Positions 42,078-50,757 of a stretch of DNA of 64,000 bases are shown here, piece by piece. Within the stretch, counting starts at the first letter, position 1, and each line of letters opens with the position of its first letter. The DNA is from Anaeromyxobacter paludicola (GTDB lineage: Bacteria > Myxococcota > Myxococcia > Myxococcales > Anaeromyxobacteraceae): positions 2,046,001 through 2,110,000 of the forward strand of contig NZ_AP025592.1 in assembly GCF_023169965.1 (NCBI RefSeq). Direction: 5' to 3'. The position numbers and the translations under genes were made by a program. The notes beneath the pieces are model-generated. The model did not search any database. It was not told the origin of the DNA and was given only the letters and a program-made list of their open reading frames with translations.

Positions 42078-43325
42078 CTACCCGCCGAACCCGAGGAAGA
42101 AGCTCCCGGCCGGCCCCCGCCCCGTCGTGCTCTGCGCCACGTCCAGGCCGATGGCCGGCAGCGCGACGTTGCGCAGGTAGAGGCGGACCCCGACGCCGGG
42201 GGACGCCCAGGAGACCCGCCGCCCCTCGTACCCGAGCACCCCCGCGTCCACGAAGCCGAGGGCCGTGAGCGTCCCGAAGGCGGGGCGCCAGATCGGGATC
42301 TGATAGTCCGCCGTGAAGGTGGCCGCCCGCTCCGCCCAGAGCCCCGCGTCGTCGAAGCCGCGGGTCCCCGGCCGTCCTCCGAGCCGGACCGCGTCGAGCA
42401 CCGCGTCCCCCTGGCCGAGGTGCAGCGCGGTGGAGAGCGACGCCGCGTGCCCGTCGAAGACGCGGAAGGCCCAGGTGCCCTGCACGAGCGCGGCGCGGAG
42501 GAAGCGGTCGCTCCCGAGCGCCGGGACCCCCTCCCGCCAGCGCGCCCGCAGCGCCGGCCCGACGTTGAGCCAGTCGCGGTAGTCCTGCCCCTGGTACTCG
42601 AGGTCGGCCGACGGCCCGTGCGCCGGGCGCGCCCGCGGCGGCGCCGCGAAGCCCGGCTCCGGCTCGCTCACCTCGCTCACCCCGAACCAGCCGGCCCGGA
42701 GCGCCAGCCGCGGCGTGAGGAGCCACCCCGCGCGCACCGAGACGTCGGCCCGCTTGTCGCGGAAGGAGTAGGCGCCCTCGCCGCCCTCGGTGCGCTCGCG
42801 GACGACGTCCTCGAGCGCCGCCTCGGCGGCGACCACCACCCGGCTCTGCGCCACGCCCGGATCGCGGTAGAGCGCGATGGCCTGGCTGCCGCGGGTGGAC
42901 CAGGAGCCGATGAGGACCAGCTCCTTGCGCAGGCCGAGCAGGTTGGTGTCCATGAGCGCGCCGCCCACGCGGAAGGCGCCGCGCGAGGCGCCCATGAGCG
43001 GGAGGAGGAGGAAGGTGCGCCGCTCCTCCACCGCGACCCGGAGCACCACCCCGCCCTGCGGCTCGCGCTCGGCCCGGACCCGGACCGAGCGGAAGATGCG
43101 GAGGTTGTAGACCTGCTGCTCGAGGGCCGAGAGGTCGTCGGGGTCCACCGCGTCGCCCGGCGACACGCCCAGCGCGCGCTCGATGACGTGGCGGCTGGTG
43201 CGCTCGTTGCCGTCCACCTCGACGGCCCGGACCCGCTCGGCGGCCGCCGCGGCGGGGCCGGGGGCGCCGGCCGCGACCAGCGTCGTCGCGAGGAGGGCCA
43301 GCAAGCGGGCGGGCGGCGGGGGCAC
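42078..43325 (-). CDS. Omp85-family outer-membrane protein with a single POTRA domain
   Basis: The 415-residue protein starts at GTG 43325 with a signal peptide (ARLLALLATTLVAAGAPGPA). Residues 30-105 form one POTRA domain (RVRAVEVDGNERTSRHVIER, then LSALEQQVYNLRIFRSVRVR). The rest is a barrel of the Omp85 type with typical LGGRPGTRGFDDAGLWAE region (the xRGF strand) and an aromatic-ended final strand GPAGSFFLGFGG. BamA has five POTRA domains, so this is a short member, perhaps a small BamA-like insertase or a patatin-type barrel without its passenger. Its upstream neighbour on the same strand is an MFS transporter gene. Confidence 0.8.
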   Translation of the reverse strand: MPPPPARLLALLATTLVAAGAPGPAAAAAERVRAVEVDGNERTSRHVIERALGVSPGDAVDPDDLSALEQQVYNLRIFRSVRVRAEREPQGGVVLRVAVEERRTFLLLPLMGASRGAFRVGGALMDTNLLGLRKELVLIGSWSTRGSQAIALYRDPGVAQSRVVVAAEAALEDVVRERTEGGEGAYSFRDKRADVSVRAGWLLTPRLALRAGWFGVSEVSEPEPGFAAPPRARPAHGPSADLEYQGQDYRDWLNVGPALRARWREGVPALGSDRFLRAALVQGTWAFRVFDGHAASLSTALHLGQGDAVLDAVRLGGRPGTRGFDDAGLWAERAATFTADYQIPIWRPAFGTLTALGFVDAGVLGYEGRRVSWASPGVGVRLYLRNVALPAIGLDVAQSTTGRGPAGSFFLGFGG

Positions 43326-43355
43326 GCCCTTGCCTACCCCGCGCGCCGGCGCCGT

Positions 43356-44657
43356 TCAAGAGGTCGGTTGGACGGCGCCGACCGGCGCCTCCTGCAGCTT
43401 CACCGCGAGCGCGGCCGCGCCGAGGCGGCCCAGCGCCCCCAGGCCGAAGAGCAGGTGGAGGTTCCCGCCCGGGCGCGAGAGCGGCTCCAGCGCGCGGGGC
43501 AGCGCGAGGAGGAGCGCGCCGCCCGCCGACGAGGCGAGCGCGTAGGCGAGGCCGCCGGCCGTCGCGAACGCCGCCAGGTAGAAGGGCCGCCCCTCGCGCG
43601 GCGCCGTCTCGAGCGGCAGGGCGAAGCTCGCGAGGGCGTGGCCGCCGAGGAGCGCGCCCGACACGAGGGCGTCGAGCGCGATGGGCCAGGGGAGCTCGGC
43701 GCTGGCGCCGATCCAGAGGAGCGGCGTCGCGGCGAGCCCGAAGGAGCAGGCGGCGAGCACGGGTCGCGCGCCGGCCCGGTCCACCGCCCTGCCGAAGAGC
43801 GGCGCCGCGGCCATCCGCGCCACCGCCGCGGCCGTCGCGTGGAGCGCCACCCGGGCGTAACCGAGCCTGAGGTTCTGGAGCAGGTGCACCTGGAAGAAGC
43901 TGCCGGAGAGCCCGACCGCGCCGTTCCAGGCCACGAGGAACAGGAGGACGCGCCTGGCGCGCGGGTCGCGCAGGGGCTGGAGCGCGGCGCCGAGCGCGAG
44001 CCGCGGCTCCGCCGGCCGCGCGGTGCTGCGGGCCTGCAGCGCCATGAGCCAGGTGGTCGCCGCCCCGGCGACGCAGGCGACGAGCGCGAGCGCGGAGAGG
44101 ACGCGGCCGGTGGCCGGCCCGGCCGCGTCGAGCGCCAGGCCGGCGGCGAGCGCCGCCGCGGTGCCCGCGAGCGTGCAGAGGGAGGTGCGCGCGCCGAAGT
44201 AGCGGCCGCGGACGCGGGCCGGCACGAGGTCGCCCATCCAGGCGGTCCAGGCGTTGTTGCCGACCACCGCGAGGAGGCTCGAGGCGGCGGCGACGGCGAG
44301 CAGGAGCGCGCGGGCCCCGCCCTGCGAGAGCGGGAGCCAGGGCAGGACGACGAGCGGCCAGAAGACCTGCCGCGACGCCGCGACGGCGGCGATCGCCACC
44401 CGGCGCCGGCCGAAGGCGCTCGTCACCAGCGCCGCCGGGAGCTGCGCCAGGTGGGCGAAGAACGGGAGCGCGCCGAGCAGCCCGAGCCAGAGCGGTCCGC
44501 AGCCGAGGTGCAGCGCCCACCCGGCGAGCACCGCGCCGGCGGCGAAGCCGCTGCCGACCGAGCAGGCGCCCACCACCTCGGCCGCCATCCCCTCGGCGGT
44601 GGAGAGCGACAGCGCGCGGCGGAGGGCGTGGTCGGTTCGGCGCTCGATCGTGGGCAC
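43356..44657 (-). CDS. MFS-type transporter
   Basis: The 433-residue protein has 11-12 hydrophobic helices and an MFS loop between TM2 and TM3 (VTSAFGRRRVAIAAVAASRQ), a second loop-type Arg-rich segment (DLVPARVRGRYFGARTSLC) and a repeat of the pattern in the C-terminal half (PLFGRAVDRAGARPVLAA). It is an inner-membrane solute carrier; the FGRR and RGRYFG sequences are common in drug/sugar efflux members, but the substrate is unknown. GTG 44657 is the start at the beginning of the fold. Gene order suggests possible co-transcription with the Omp85-like gene 30 bases downstream. Confidence 0.82.
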   Translation of the reverse strand: MPTIERRTDHALRRALSLSTAEGMAAEVVGACSVGSGFAAGAVLAGWALHLGCGPLWLGLLGALPFFAHLAQLPAALVTSAFGRRRVAIAAVAASRQVFWPLVVLPWLPLSQGGARALLLAVAAASSLLAVVGNNAWTAWMGDLVPARVRGRYFGARTSLCTLAGTAAALAAGLALDAAGPATGRVLSALALVACVAGAATTWLMALQARSTARPAEPRLALGAALQPLRDPRARRVLLFLVAWNGAVGLSGSFFQVHLLQNLRLGYARVALHATAAAVARMAAAPLFGRAVDRAGARPVLAACSFGLAATPLLWIGASAELPWPIALDALVSGALLGGHALASFALPLETAPREGRPFYLAAFATAGGLAYALASSAGGALLLALPRALEPLSRPGGNLHLLFGLGALGRLGAAALAVKLQEAPVGAVQPTS

Positions 44658-44746
44658 GGCGGCTCGCGCGCCGGGACGACGGCGCGGCGGCACTGTCCCA
44701 CGGCCCCACCGGGGCCTCAAGGACGGCCGGGCGAGCGGGCGAACGG

Positions 44747-45223
44747 CTACCGGTGCTTGCGGTAGGTGCCCATCAGCTCGGCCTGCGCGAGCACGTGGCC
44801 GGCCAGGGCGGCGAGCAGCTCCGCCTTGGTCGGCGCGCCGAGGTCGGGCAGGACCGCGTCGAGCGCGTAGAGCTTGAAGAAGTAGCGGTGCCGGCCGATG
44901 GGCGGGCACGGGCCGGTGTAGCCCGGCCGCAGCGCGTCGTTCTTCCCCTGGCGCGCGCCCTCGGGCAGCGGCGGCTGCGGCGCGCCCTCGGCCAGCGCCG
45001 ACGCGGTCGCCGGCAGGTTGTAGAGCACCCAGTGGACGAACACGCGCTGAGGCGCCGCCGGATCGGGGGCGTCGGGGTCGTCGGCGACCAGGGCGAAGCT
45101 CTGCGTCCCCCTGGGCGCGCCGCTCCAGGCGAGCGGCGGCGAGTGGTGCTTCCCCTCGCAGGTGTGCACCGCCGGGATCTCCGCGCCGGCGGCGAAGGCA
45201 GGTGAGCTGAGCGTGAGCGGCAT
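44747..45223 (-). CDS. YbhB/YbcL-type PEBP family protein
   Basis: The 158-residue protein shows the phosphatidylethanolamine-binding protein signatures PPLAWSGAPRGTQSFALVADDPDAP and FVHWVLYNLP, then GRHRYFFKLYALDAVL. These are the CR1 and CR2 ligand-pocket motifs with Asp and His in place. The bacterial YbhB/YbcL group has no established enzyme role; raf-kinase-inhibitor-like naming is only by homology. No signal peptide is seen, so it is cytoplasmic. ATG 45223 is the only start before the fold. Confidence 0.9.
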   Translation of the reverse strand: MPLTLSSPAFAAGAEIPAVHTCEGKHHSPPLAWSGAPRGTQSFALVADDPDAPDPAAPQRVFVHWVLYNLPATASALAEGAPQPPLPEGARQGKNDALRPGYTGPCPPIGRHRYFFKLYALDAVLPDLGAPTKAELLAALAGHVLAQAELMGTYRKHR

Positions 45224-45304
45224 GGCCGTGGACTGTACCCCGCGCCCGCCGGGCCGGCGGCGGTCATCCGGGGGCGCGCCGCCGATCCGGGGCCGCGGGG
45301 GCGC

Positions 45305-45823
45305 TCAGTGCAGCGCCTCGACGATCGCGTCGCTGAACTTCCCCAGGTCGTCCGGCTTGCGGCTCGTGATCCAGTTCCGATCGCGCACCACCGGGTCGTC
45401 CTTCACCTGCGCGCCCACCTGCCGCAGGTCGTCCTGCACCGTCGCCCAGGCCGTGAGCGTCCGCCCCTTCACCAGCCCCGCCGTCATGAGGAGCTGCGGC
45501 CCGTGACAGACCGCGGCGATGAGCTTGTCGTCGCGGTCGAAGGCCTTCACGAACTCCACGAACCTGCGGTCGATCCGCAGGTGGTCGGGGGAGTAGCCGC
45601 CCGGGATGAAGAGCGCCTGGTAGTCGCCCGGGCGCGCGTCGGCGATCCCCTTGTCCGCCTTCACCCGCTCCTTGCCCTGCTTGCCCGCGATCTCCTGGCC
45701 GGCGTGCTCGCCGATCACCTGGACCTCGTACCCCTGCGCCCGCATCCGATCGTACGGGACGCGGAACTCCGAGTCCTCGAAGCCGTCGCCCAGCACGCAC
45801 GCCACCCTCGCCCGCTGCGCCAT
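45305..45823 (-). CDS. DJ-1/PfpI family protein
   Basis: The 172-residue protein has the DJ-1/PfpI fold: VACVLGDGFEDSEF, YQALFIPGGYSPDHLR, the nucleophile elbow AAVCHGPQLLMTAG with Cys near 105, and LTAWATVQDDLRQVGAQ. These are usually described as intracellular glyoxalase/deglycase or stress-linked proteins, historically protease I. The conserved Glu (GFEDSE) and Cys-His are present, so a hydrolase or glyoxalase activity is plausible. ATG 45823 begins the fold. It is 81 bases from the PEBP gene on the same strand. Confidence 0.9.
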   Translation of the reverse strand: MAQRARVACVLGDGFEDSEFRVPYDRMRAQGYEVQVIGEHAGQEIAGKQGKERVKADKGIADARPGDYQALFIPGGYSPDHLRIDRRFVEFVKAFDRDDKLIAAVCHGPQLLMTAGLVKGRTLTAWATVQDDLRQVGAQVKDDPVVRDRNWITSRKPDDLGKFSDAIVEALH

Positions 45824-45933
45824 CGTCGCTCCTCTCCGCGGCGGTCCCGCCGCTCGACATGCGGAAACGTGGGCACGCGCGCCGGCGCGGGCCAGCGTGC
45901 GGCGCCGGCGCGCGCCGCTTAGGAATGGCGCGC

Positions 45934-46716
45934 ATGCCGGACCGTCCCCGCTCGCTCTTCCCCCGGGAGCACGGCGCCTATGGACAGGTGCTGCTCCCGC
46001 TCGTCGCCGGCCTCGCGGTGGGGCGGCCCACCGTCGCGGCGGCGCTCCTCGCGCTCGCGGCGCTCACCGCCTTCGGGGCCCACGAGCCGCTGCTCGTGCT
46101 CGCCGGCCTGCGCGGCCGCCGCCCCGCCGAGGAGGACCGGCCCCGGGCGCGGGTGCTCCTCGCCCGCCTCGCCGGCCTGACCGCCGCGCTCGGGCTCGCG
46201 GGCGTGGCGCTCGCGCCCCCCGAGGCCCGGGTCGCGCTCGCCGCCCCGGTCGTGCTCGGCGGCGGCGTGGTGCTGCTCGTCGCCTCGCGGCGGGAGAAGA
46301 CGCTCGCGGGCGAGGTGGTGGTGGCGGCGGCGCTCTCGTCCTGCGGGCTCCCGGTGGCGCTCGCCGGCGGAGCGACGGTCCGCGTCGCGCTCGCCTGCTG
46401 GATCACCTGGATCCTCGGGTTCGCGGCGGCGACGCTGGCCGTGCAGGTCATCCTGGTGCGCGCGCGGACGAAGGGCGGGCGCGATCCCGGCCCGCTCCAC
46501 GCCGCGCTCGCCGCCGCGCTCGCCGGGGCCGCCGCCGCGCTCGCCGCGGGGGGCGCGCTGCCCTGGGTGGTGCCGGCGGCGCTCGCCCCCATGGCGCTCG
46601 CGTCGATCGTGGTCTGCCTGGCCCGGGTGCCGCCCAAGCGGCTCAAGGAGCTCGGGTGGGCGATGGTCGGGACGTCGCTCGTGACCCTGGCGGTGTTGCT
46701 CGCCGGGTTCCGCTAG
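45934..46716 (+). CDS. YwiC-like integral membrane protein
   Basis: The 260-residue protein has about seven hydrophobic helices. The N-terminal RSLFPREHGAYGQVLLPLVA and the loops HEPLLVLAGLRGRR and REKTLAGEVVVAAALSS match YwiC-like proteins (PF14256), whose function is unknown. Unlike most YwiC proteins near nitrate genes, this copy has no such neighbour. AGGA lies nine bases before ATG 45934; the ATG at 45925 overlaps it and is less likely. The gene faces the GAF kinase gene and has 32 bases to its end. Confidence 0.75.
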   Translation: MPDRPRSLFPREHGAYGQVLLPLVAGLAVGRPTVAAALLALAALTAFGAHEPLLVLAGLRGRRPAEEDRPRARVLLARLAGLTAALGLAGVALAPPEARVALAAPVVLGGGVVLLVASRREKTLAGEVVVAAALSSCGLPVALAGGATVRVALACWITWILGFAAATLAVQVILVRARTKGGRDPGPLHAALAAALAGAAAALAAGGALPWVVPAALAPMALASIVVCLARVPPKRLKELGWAMVGTSLVTLAVLLAGFR

Positions 46717-46748
46717 GGGATCCTCGAAGGGGAACCCGGCACCGGCTC

Positions 46749-48536
46749 TCAGGGCGCGGGGGCGCCGGGCTCGGGGCGCTCGGCGCATCCGACCCGCGGC
46801 GCGAGCGGCAGGAGCACCGTGAAGGTGGATCCGCCGCCGGGCGTGCTCTCGACGGCGATCTTCCCGTCGAGCGCGTCCACGATCTGCCGCACGATCCAGA
46901 GCCCCAGCCCGAGCCCGCCGTAGTGGTGGCCGGTCACGGCCCGCTCGAACCGGCCGAAGATCCGCTCCTGGTCGGAGGGCGCGATGCCGATCCCGTGGTC
47001 GCGGACGGTGAGCCGGGCCCGCTCGCCCTCGCGGCGGAGCCGCACGTCCACCGGCTTGCCGCCGCCGTACTTGAGCGCGTTGGAGACGAGGTTCGTGACC
47101 ACCTGGTCGAGCCGCAGCCGGTCGCAGGTGGCGACGAGATCCCCCTCGAGCGCGCAGTGGATGGGGACCTCGCCGCGGGTCTCCTCGAGCGCCCGCGCCA
47201 CCACCTCGCCGGTCACCGCGGCGAGGTCGAGCTCCTCGAGTTGGAGCACCAGCTTGCCGGCGGTGATGCGGGAGATGTCGAGCAGCTTCTCGATGAGCCG
47301 CGCCAGCCGGTCGGTCTGCCGCTCCGCGCTCTTCACCCGATCGAGCAGGACGGTCCGGTCCACGACGCCGCGCGCGACCCCGCGCGCCAGGCTCTGCACG
47401 TTGAGCCGCAGCGCGGAGAGCGGGGTCTTGAGCTCGTGCGACGCCACCGAGAGGAACTCGTCCCGGATGCGGACGGCGTCCTGCGAGTCGCGGTAGAGCC
47501 GCGCGTTGTCGAGCGCCAGGGCCACGCGCCCGGCCAGATCCTCGGCGGCCGCGAGCTCGGGCGCGCCGTAGCGGCGGGCCCCGTCGTACGAGAGCAGCAC
47601 CATCGCGCCCGACACCCGCCCGCGCGCGGCGAGCCGGACCACCAGCGCCGACTCGGCCCGCAGCCCGCAGTCGCCCTCGGCCCGGGGCGGCGCCTGGCAG
47701 AGGGCCGGCTCGCCGGTGTCCACGACGTGGCGCACCCGCGCCATCGGCTCGAACCCGAAGAGCGCGCGGAGCTGCTGGTGCAGCGCCTCGGTGCTGCCCT
47801 GGGCGGACCGCCAGCCGCCGCTCGCCCCGGCGAGCCAGAAGCCGATCCAGTCGCCCAGCGCCGGGACCACCACCCGTCCGAGCCCCTCGAGCAGCTCGTC
47901 CTGCTCGAGCGAGCTGCCCACCAGCGCCGCGACGCGGTCGAGGAGCTCGAGCCGGCGCCAGGCCTCGGCCGCCCGCCCCTCCTCCCGGTCGGCGCGCCGC
48001 GCGGCCCGGGCGGCCCGGTCGCGCTCCCTCGTGGCGAGGAGCGCCAAGCCCGCCATCCGGCAGAGGGACTCGGCCACGGCCACGTGCACCGCCCGACCGG
48101 ATTCGCCGGGATCGGCCCAGCGGAGGTCGAGCCGGCCGAGGAGCGCGCTCGCGGCGGTGATGGGGAGGTCCGCCGGAACGTGCACCGGCGCGCCGGAGAG
48201 GCCGACGGTGGCGCGGTGCGCCGTGCGGCTCCCCTCGCCCTCGTCGAAGAGCTCCACGCCGGCCGAATCGGCGAGCGCCGGGACGGCCAGCGCCGCCAGC
48301 GCCGTCGCGAGCTCCTGCTCCGAGGCGCAGCCGCCGAGCGAGCGGGCCGCCTCCGCCAGGAAGGCCGCCGCGTCCGCGGCCCCGCCCAACGGCGAGACGG
48401 CCGGTGGCAGCAGCCTGCGAGGCAGTGTGGTCGTCCGTTCTGTCAGAAGCGCCCCCGCGCGGGGAGCATCTTCGCTCGCCGTCGAAAACCGGGTCAATCC
48501 CCTGTCGGGAGCCCCTCGCCAACTCCGCGAATCCAA
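46749..48536 (-). CDS. GAF-domain sensor histidine kinase
   Basis: The protein (up to 595 residues) has two GAF-like regions (about 55-190 and 210-345, the second with ALVVRLAARGRVSGAMVLLS), a HisKA domain with His367 in SVASHELKTPLSAL, and HATPase_c (N box VTNLVSNALKYG, G1 DHGIGIA, G2 LGLGLWIVRQ). No membrane helix is present. The first 40 residues are low in structure and the start is uncertain: TTG 48536 or TTG 48497. No response regulator is adjacent. It is divergent from surE, sharing only 47 bases of intergenic DNA. Confidence 0.87.
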   Translation of the reverse strand: MDSRSWRGAPDRGLTRFSTASEDAPRAGALLTERTTTLPRRLLPPAVSPLGGAADAAAFLAEAARSLGGCASEQELATALAALAVPALADSAGVELFDEGEGSRTAHRATVGLSGAPVHVPADLPITAASALLGRLDLRWADPGESGRAVHVAVAESLCRMAGLALLATRERDRAARAARRADREEGRAAEAWRRLELLDRVAALVGSSLEQDELLEGLGRVVVPALGDWIGFWLAGASGGWRSAQGSTEALHQQLRALFGFEPMARVRHVVDTGEPALCQAPPRAEGDCGLRAESALVVRLAARGRVSGAMVLLSYDGARRYGAPELAAAEDLAGRVALALDNARLYRDSQDAVRIRDEFLSVASHELKTPLSALRLNVQSLARGVARGVVDRTVLLDRVKSAERQTDRLARLIEKLLDISRITAGKLVLQLEELDLAAVTGEVVARALEETRGEVPIHCALEGDLVATCDRLRLDQVVTNLVSNALKYGGGKPVDVRLRREGERARLTVRDHGIGIAPSDQERIFGRFERAVTGHHYGGLGLGLWIVRQIVDALDGKIAVESTPGGGSTFTVLLPLAPRVGCAERPEPGAPAP

Positions 48537-48583
48537 GCCGTATTCTGGCCGCGGGGGTAGGACGTTGGTACAATTCCTCCCTC

Positions 48584-49345
48584 GTGCGAGTCCTGCTCTC
48601 CAACGATGACGGCGTCCAGGCCGCCGGCCTCGACGCCCTCGCCACCGCCTTCGAGGGAGACGAGGTCTGGGTGGTGGCCCCGGACCGGGAGCAGTCGGCG
48701 CAGAGCCACGCCATCTCGCTCCACCGGCCGCTCCGGATCTCCGAGGTCGGGCCCCGCCGCTACGCCGTGGACGGCACGCCGACCGACGCCGTCTACCTGG
48801 CGATGAACCACATCCTGCAGGGCCTGCGCCCCGATGTGGTGGTCTCGGGCGTGAACCACGGTCCCAACCTGGGCAACGACGTCCTCTACTCGGGGACGGT
48901 CGCCGCCGCGATGGAGGGGGCGCTGCTCGGCTGCCACGCCATCGCGGTCTCGCTCGCCTCCCCGCCGCCTCACGAGTTCTCCGACGCGGCCCGGTTCGCG
49001 GTGGCGCTCGCCCGGCGGGTGGTGGCGGCGCGGCCGCCGGCGCCGGTGCTCCTCAACGTCAACGTGCCGCCCGGGCCGGTGAAGGGCTTCCGCTTCGCGC
49101 GCCTCGGCCGCCGGAACTACGGCAACGCCGTGGTGGAGAGCGTCGATCCGCGCAACCGCAAGTACTACTGGATCGGCGGCGAGGCGGCGCCGCACGAGGA
49201 CCTCCCCGGCTCGGACTGCAACGCGGTGCTCGACGAGGGGCTCGTCTCGGTCACGCCCATCCACCTCGACGTGACGCACGACGCGCTCCTGTCCGAGCTG
49301 CGCAGCTGGACGCTCGAGGGGTTCCGCAAGGAGCCGGCCCGGTGA
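48584..49345 (+). CDS. surE: 5'/3'-nucleotidase SurE
   Basis: The 253-residue protein begins RVLLSNDDGVQAAGLDALAT, the metal-binding DD motif of SurE, and continues with VVAPDREQSAQSHAISLHRP, SGVNHGPNLGNDVLYSGTVA and TPIHLDVT. SurE is a cytoplasmic metal-dependent nucleotidase (and exopolyphosphatase) linked to stationary-phase survival. GTG 48584 is the start at the fold beginning, with no strong ribosome site. Its stop overlaps the nlpD start by 4 bases, the same surE-nlpD order seen in many proteobacteria; a pcm gene between them and rpoS after them are missing here. Confidence 0.95.
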   Translation: MRVLLSNDDGVQAAGLDALATAFEGDEVWVVAPDREQSAQSHAISLHRPLRISEVGPRRYAVDGTPTDAVYLAMNHILQGLRPDVVVSGVNHGPNLGNDVLYSGTVAAAMEGALLGCHAIAVSLASPPPHEFSDAARFAVALARRVVAARPPAPVLLNVNVPPGPVKGFRFARLGRRNYGNAVVESVDPRNRKYYWIGGEAAPHEDLPGSDCNAVLDEGLVSVTPIHLDVTHDALLSELRSWTLEGFRKEPAR

Positions 49346-50034
49346 GCCGCCGCGCGCTCGCCTGCGCCTTCCTCCTCCTCGCCGCCGGCTGCGGGCTGCA
49401 CCGCGGCGAGGCGATCGCCCCCTCGCTCCACCCCGAGCCCGACCTCGCCGGCGTGCTGCACGAGGTGAAGCGGGGCGAGACGCTCTACCGGATCGCGCGC
49501 GCCTACGGCCTGCCGCTCTCGGAGCTGATGGAGGCGAACGGGCTCAGCGATCCGCGCAAGCTCGAGCCCGGCACCTCGCTCTTCGTCCCCGGGGCCTCGC
49601 GCGAGGTGGAGGTCCCGGCGCTCGCCGCGGGCCGGCCGGAGGCGGAGGCCGACGAGCCCGCCGGGGAGCACGCGCTCCGCTGGCCGATCCGCGGGCTGCT
49701 CTACAGCCGCTACGGCCAGCGCCAGGGGCAGCGCCACGACGGCATCGACATCGCGGCGCCGGAGGGCACCGTCATCGGGGCCGCCGCGCCCGGCAAGGTG
49801 GTCTACGCGGGCGAGCAGTCGGGCTACGGCTCGATCGTGATCCTCAAGCACGCCAGCGGCCTCGTGACCCTCTACGCGCACGCCAGCGCGCTCCTCGTCC
49901 GGGAGGGCGAGGAGGTGGACGCCGGCGCGCCCATCGCGAAGGTGGGGCAGTCGGGCCGGACCACCGGCCCCCACCTGCACTTCGAGGTGCGAGAAGGTGC
50001 GCGGCCCCGGAACCCCATGCTGTACCTGCAGTGA
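49342..50034 (+). CDS. nlpD: NlpD-like LysM/M23 lipoprotein
   Basis: The 230-residue protein has a lipobox LAAGC17 in its signal peptide, a LysM domain at about 40-88 ([20 protein letters not shown]) and a LytM/M23 domain ([40 protein letters not shown]). The ligands HxxxD and HxH are present, so this copy may keep the zinc, unlike the degenerate E. coli NlpD. It is likely an outer-membrane-attached septal factor that hydrolyses or regulates amidases acting on peptidoglycan. GTG 49342 overlaps the surE stop. A hairpin-rich region ends the transcript. Confidence 0.9.
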   Translation: MSRRALACAFLLLAAGCGLHRGEAIAPSLHPEPDLAGVLHEVKRGETLYRIARAYGLPLSELMEANGLSDPRKLEPGTSLFVPGASREVEVPALAAGRPEAEADEPAGEHALRWPIRGLLYSRYGQRQGQRHDGIDIAAPEGTVIGAAAPGKVVYAGEQSGYGSIVILKHASGLVTLYAHASALLVREGEEVDAGAPIAKVGQSGRTTGPHLHFEVREGARPRNPMLYLQ

Positions 50035-50067
50035 TTCTACGCTCCGTCCGTGGAGCCCGATCCCGGC

Positions 50068-50156
50068 TTGTGAGACAAGATTGCCCAGAGAGACCCTCGA
50101 GGTCTTTCGGACCGCCTCGGCCGATACCCCCCCCATCGGCCAGGCGGTCTTTTTTT
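50068..50156 (+). promoter_or_regulatory. Three tandem hairpins ending in a terminator-like T-run just before apt
   Basis: Hairpin one is CTTGT-GAG-ACAAG (50068-50080). Hairpin two is AGACC-CTCGA-GGTCT then TTTC (50091-50108). Hairpin three is a 14-15-bp stem from ACCGCCTCGGCCGAT to ATCGGCC-AGGCGGT (50111-50148) around eight Cs, followed by CTTTTTTTG. It ends only 32 bases before the apt start. It may be the surE-nlpD terminator or a transcription attenuator for apt. Confidence 0.7.
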
Positions 50157-50188
50157 GCCCTCTCGCCGGCTCCGCTAAGATGCCCGCC

Positions 50189-50704
50189 ATGGACGCCATT
50201 CGAGCCCGCATCCGCGACGTTCCCGACTTCCCGAAGAAGGGGATCGTCTTCAAGGACATCACCCCGGTCCTGCAGGACGCCGCGACGTTCAAGCTGACGG
50301 TGGACGCGCTCGCGGACCGCTGGCGCGGCGAGCGGATCGCGAAGGTGGTGGGGATCGAGTCGCGCGGCTTCATCTTCGCGGCCCCCCTCGCCTACGCGCT
50401 CGGCGCGGGGCTGACCATCGTCCGCAAGCCGGGCAAGCTCCCGTGGGAGCGGATCTCGGAGGCGTACGCCCTCGAGTACGGCCAGGACGCGCTCGAGCTG
50501 CACATCGACGCCATCGGCCCGGGCGACCGGGTGGTGGTGGTGGACGACCTGCTCGCGACCGGCGGCACCGCCGAGGCGGTGGGCCGGCTGGTGGCGCGCC
50601 AGGGGGCGCAGCTCTGCGGGTACTCCTTCGTGGTCGAGCTCGCCTTCCTGAACGGGCGGCGGCGGCTCGGCTCCGAGCAGGTCAGCAGCCTCGTCACGTT
50701 CTGA
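50189..50704 (+). CDS. apt: Adenine phosphoribosyltransferase
   Basis: The 171-residue protein has the usual Apt size and motifs: [20 protein letters not shown] at the N-terminus, [20 protein letters not shown], and the PRPP-binding [16 protein letters not shown]. It converts adenine plus PRPP to AMP for purine salvage in the cytoplasm. ATG 50189 (MDAIRARI) is chosen; ATG 50180 is in frame and gives three more residues, and neither has a clear Shine-Dalgarno. A terminator-like hairpin ends 32 bases upstream, leaving hardly any room for a separate promoter. Later genes follow closely and may be on the same transcript. Confidence 0.96.
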   Translation: MDAIRARIRDVPDFPKKGIVFKDITPVLQDAATFKLTVDALADRWRGERIAKVVGIESRGFIFAAPLAYALGAGLTIVRKPGKLPWERISEAYALEYGQDALELHIDAIGPGDRVVVVDDLLATGGTAEAVGRLVARQGAQLCGYSFVVELAFLNGRRRLGSEQVSSLVTF

Positions 50705-50757
50705 GCCGCGCGGGCGCGCGCCGGGTCGCCCTTCGCCGCGCCGGCTATCTTCCCCTC

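Noticed and set aside
48490-48584. TTGACC at 48495-48500 (minus strand) as a -35 box for the GAF kinase gene
   Set aside because: The matching -10 (17 bases later) has only 3 of 6 consensus bases and would lie inside the proposed coding region, so it is not reported as a promoter.
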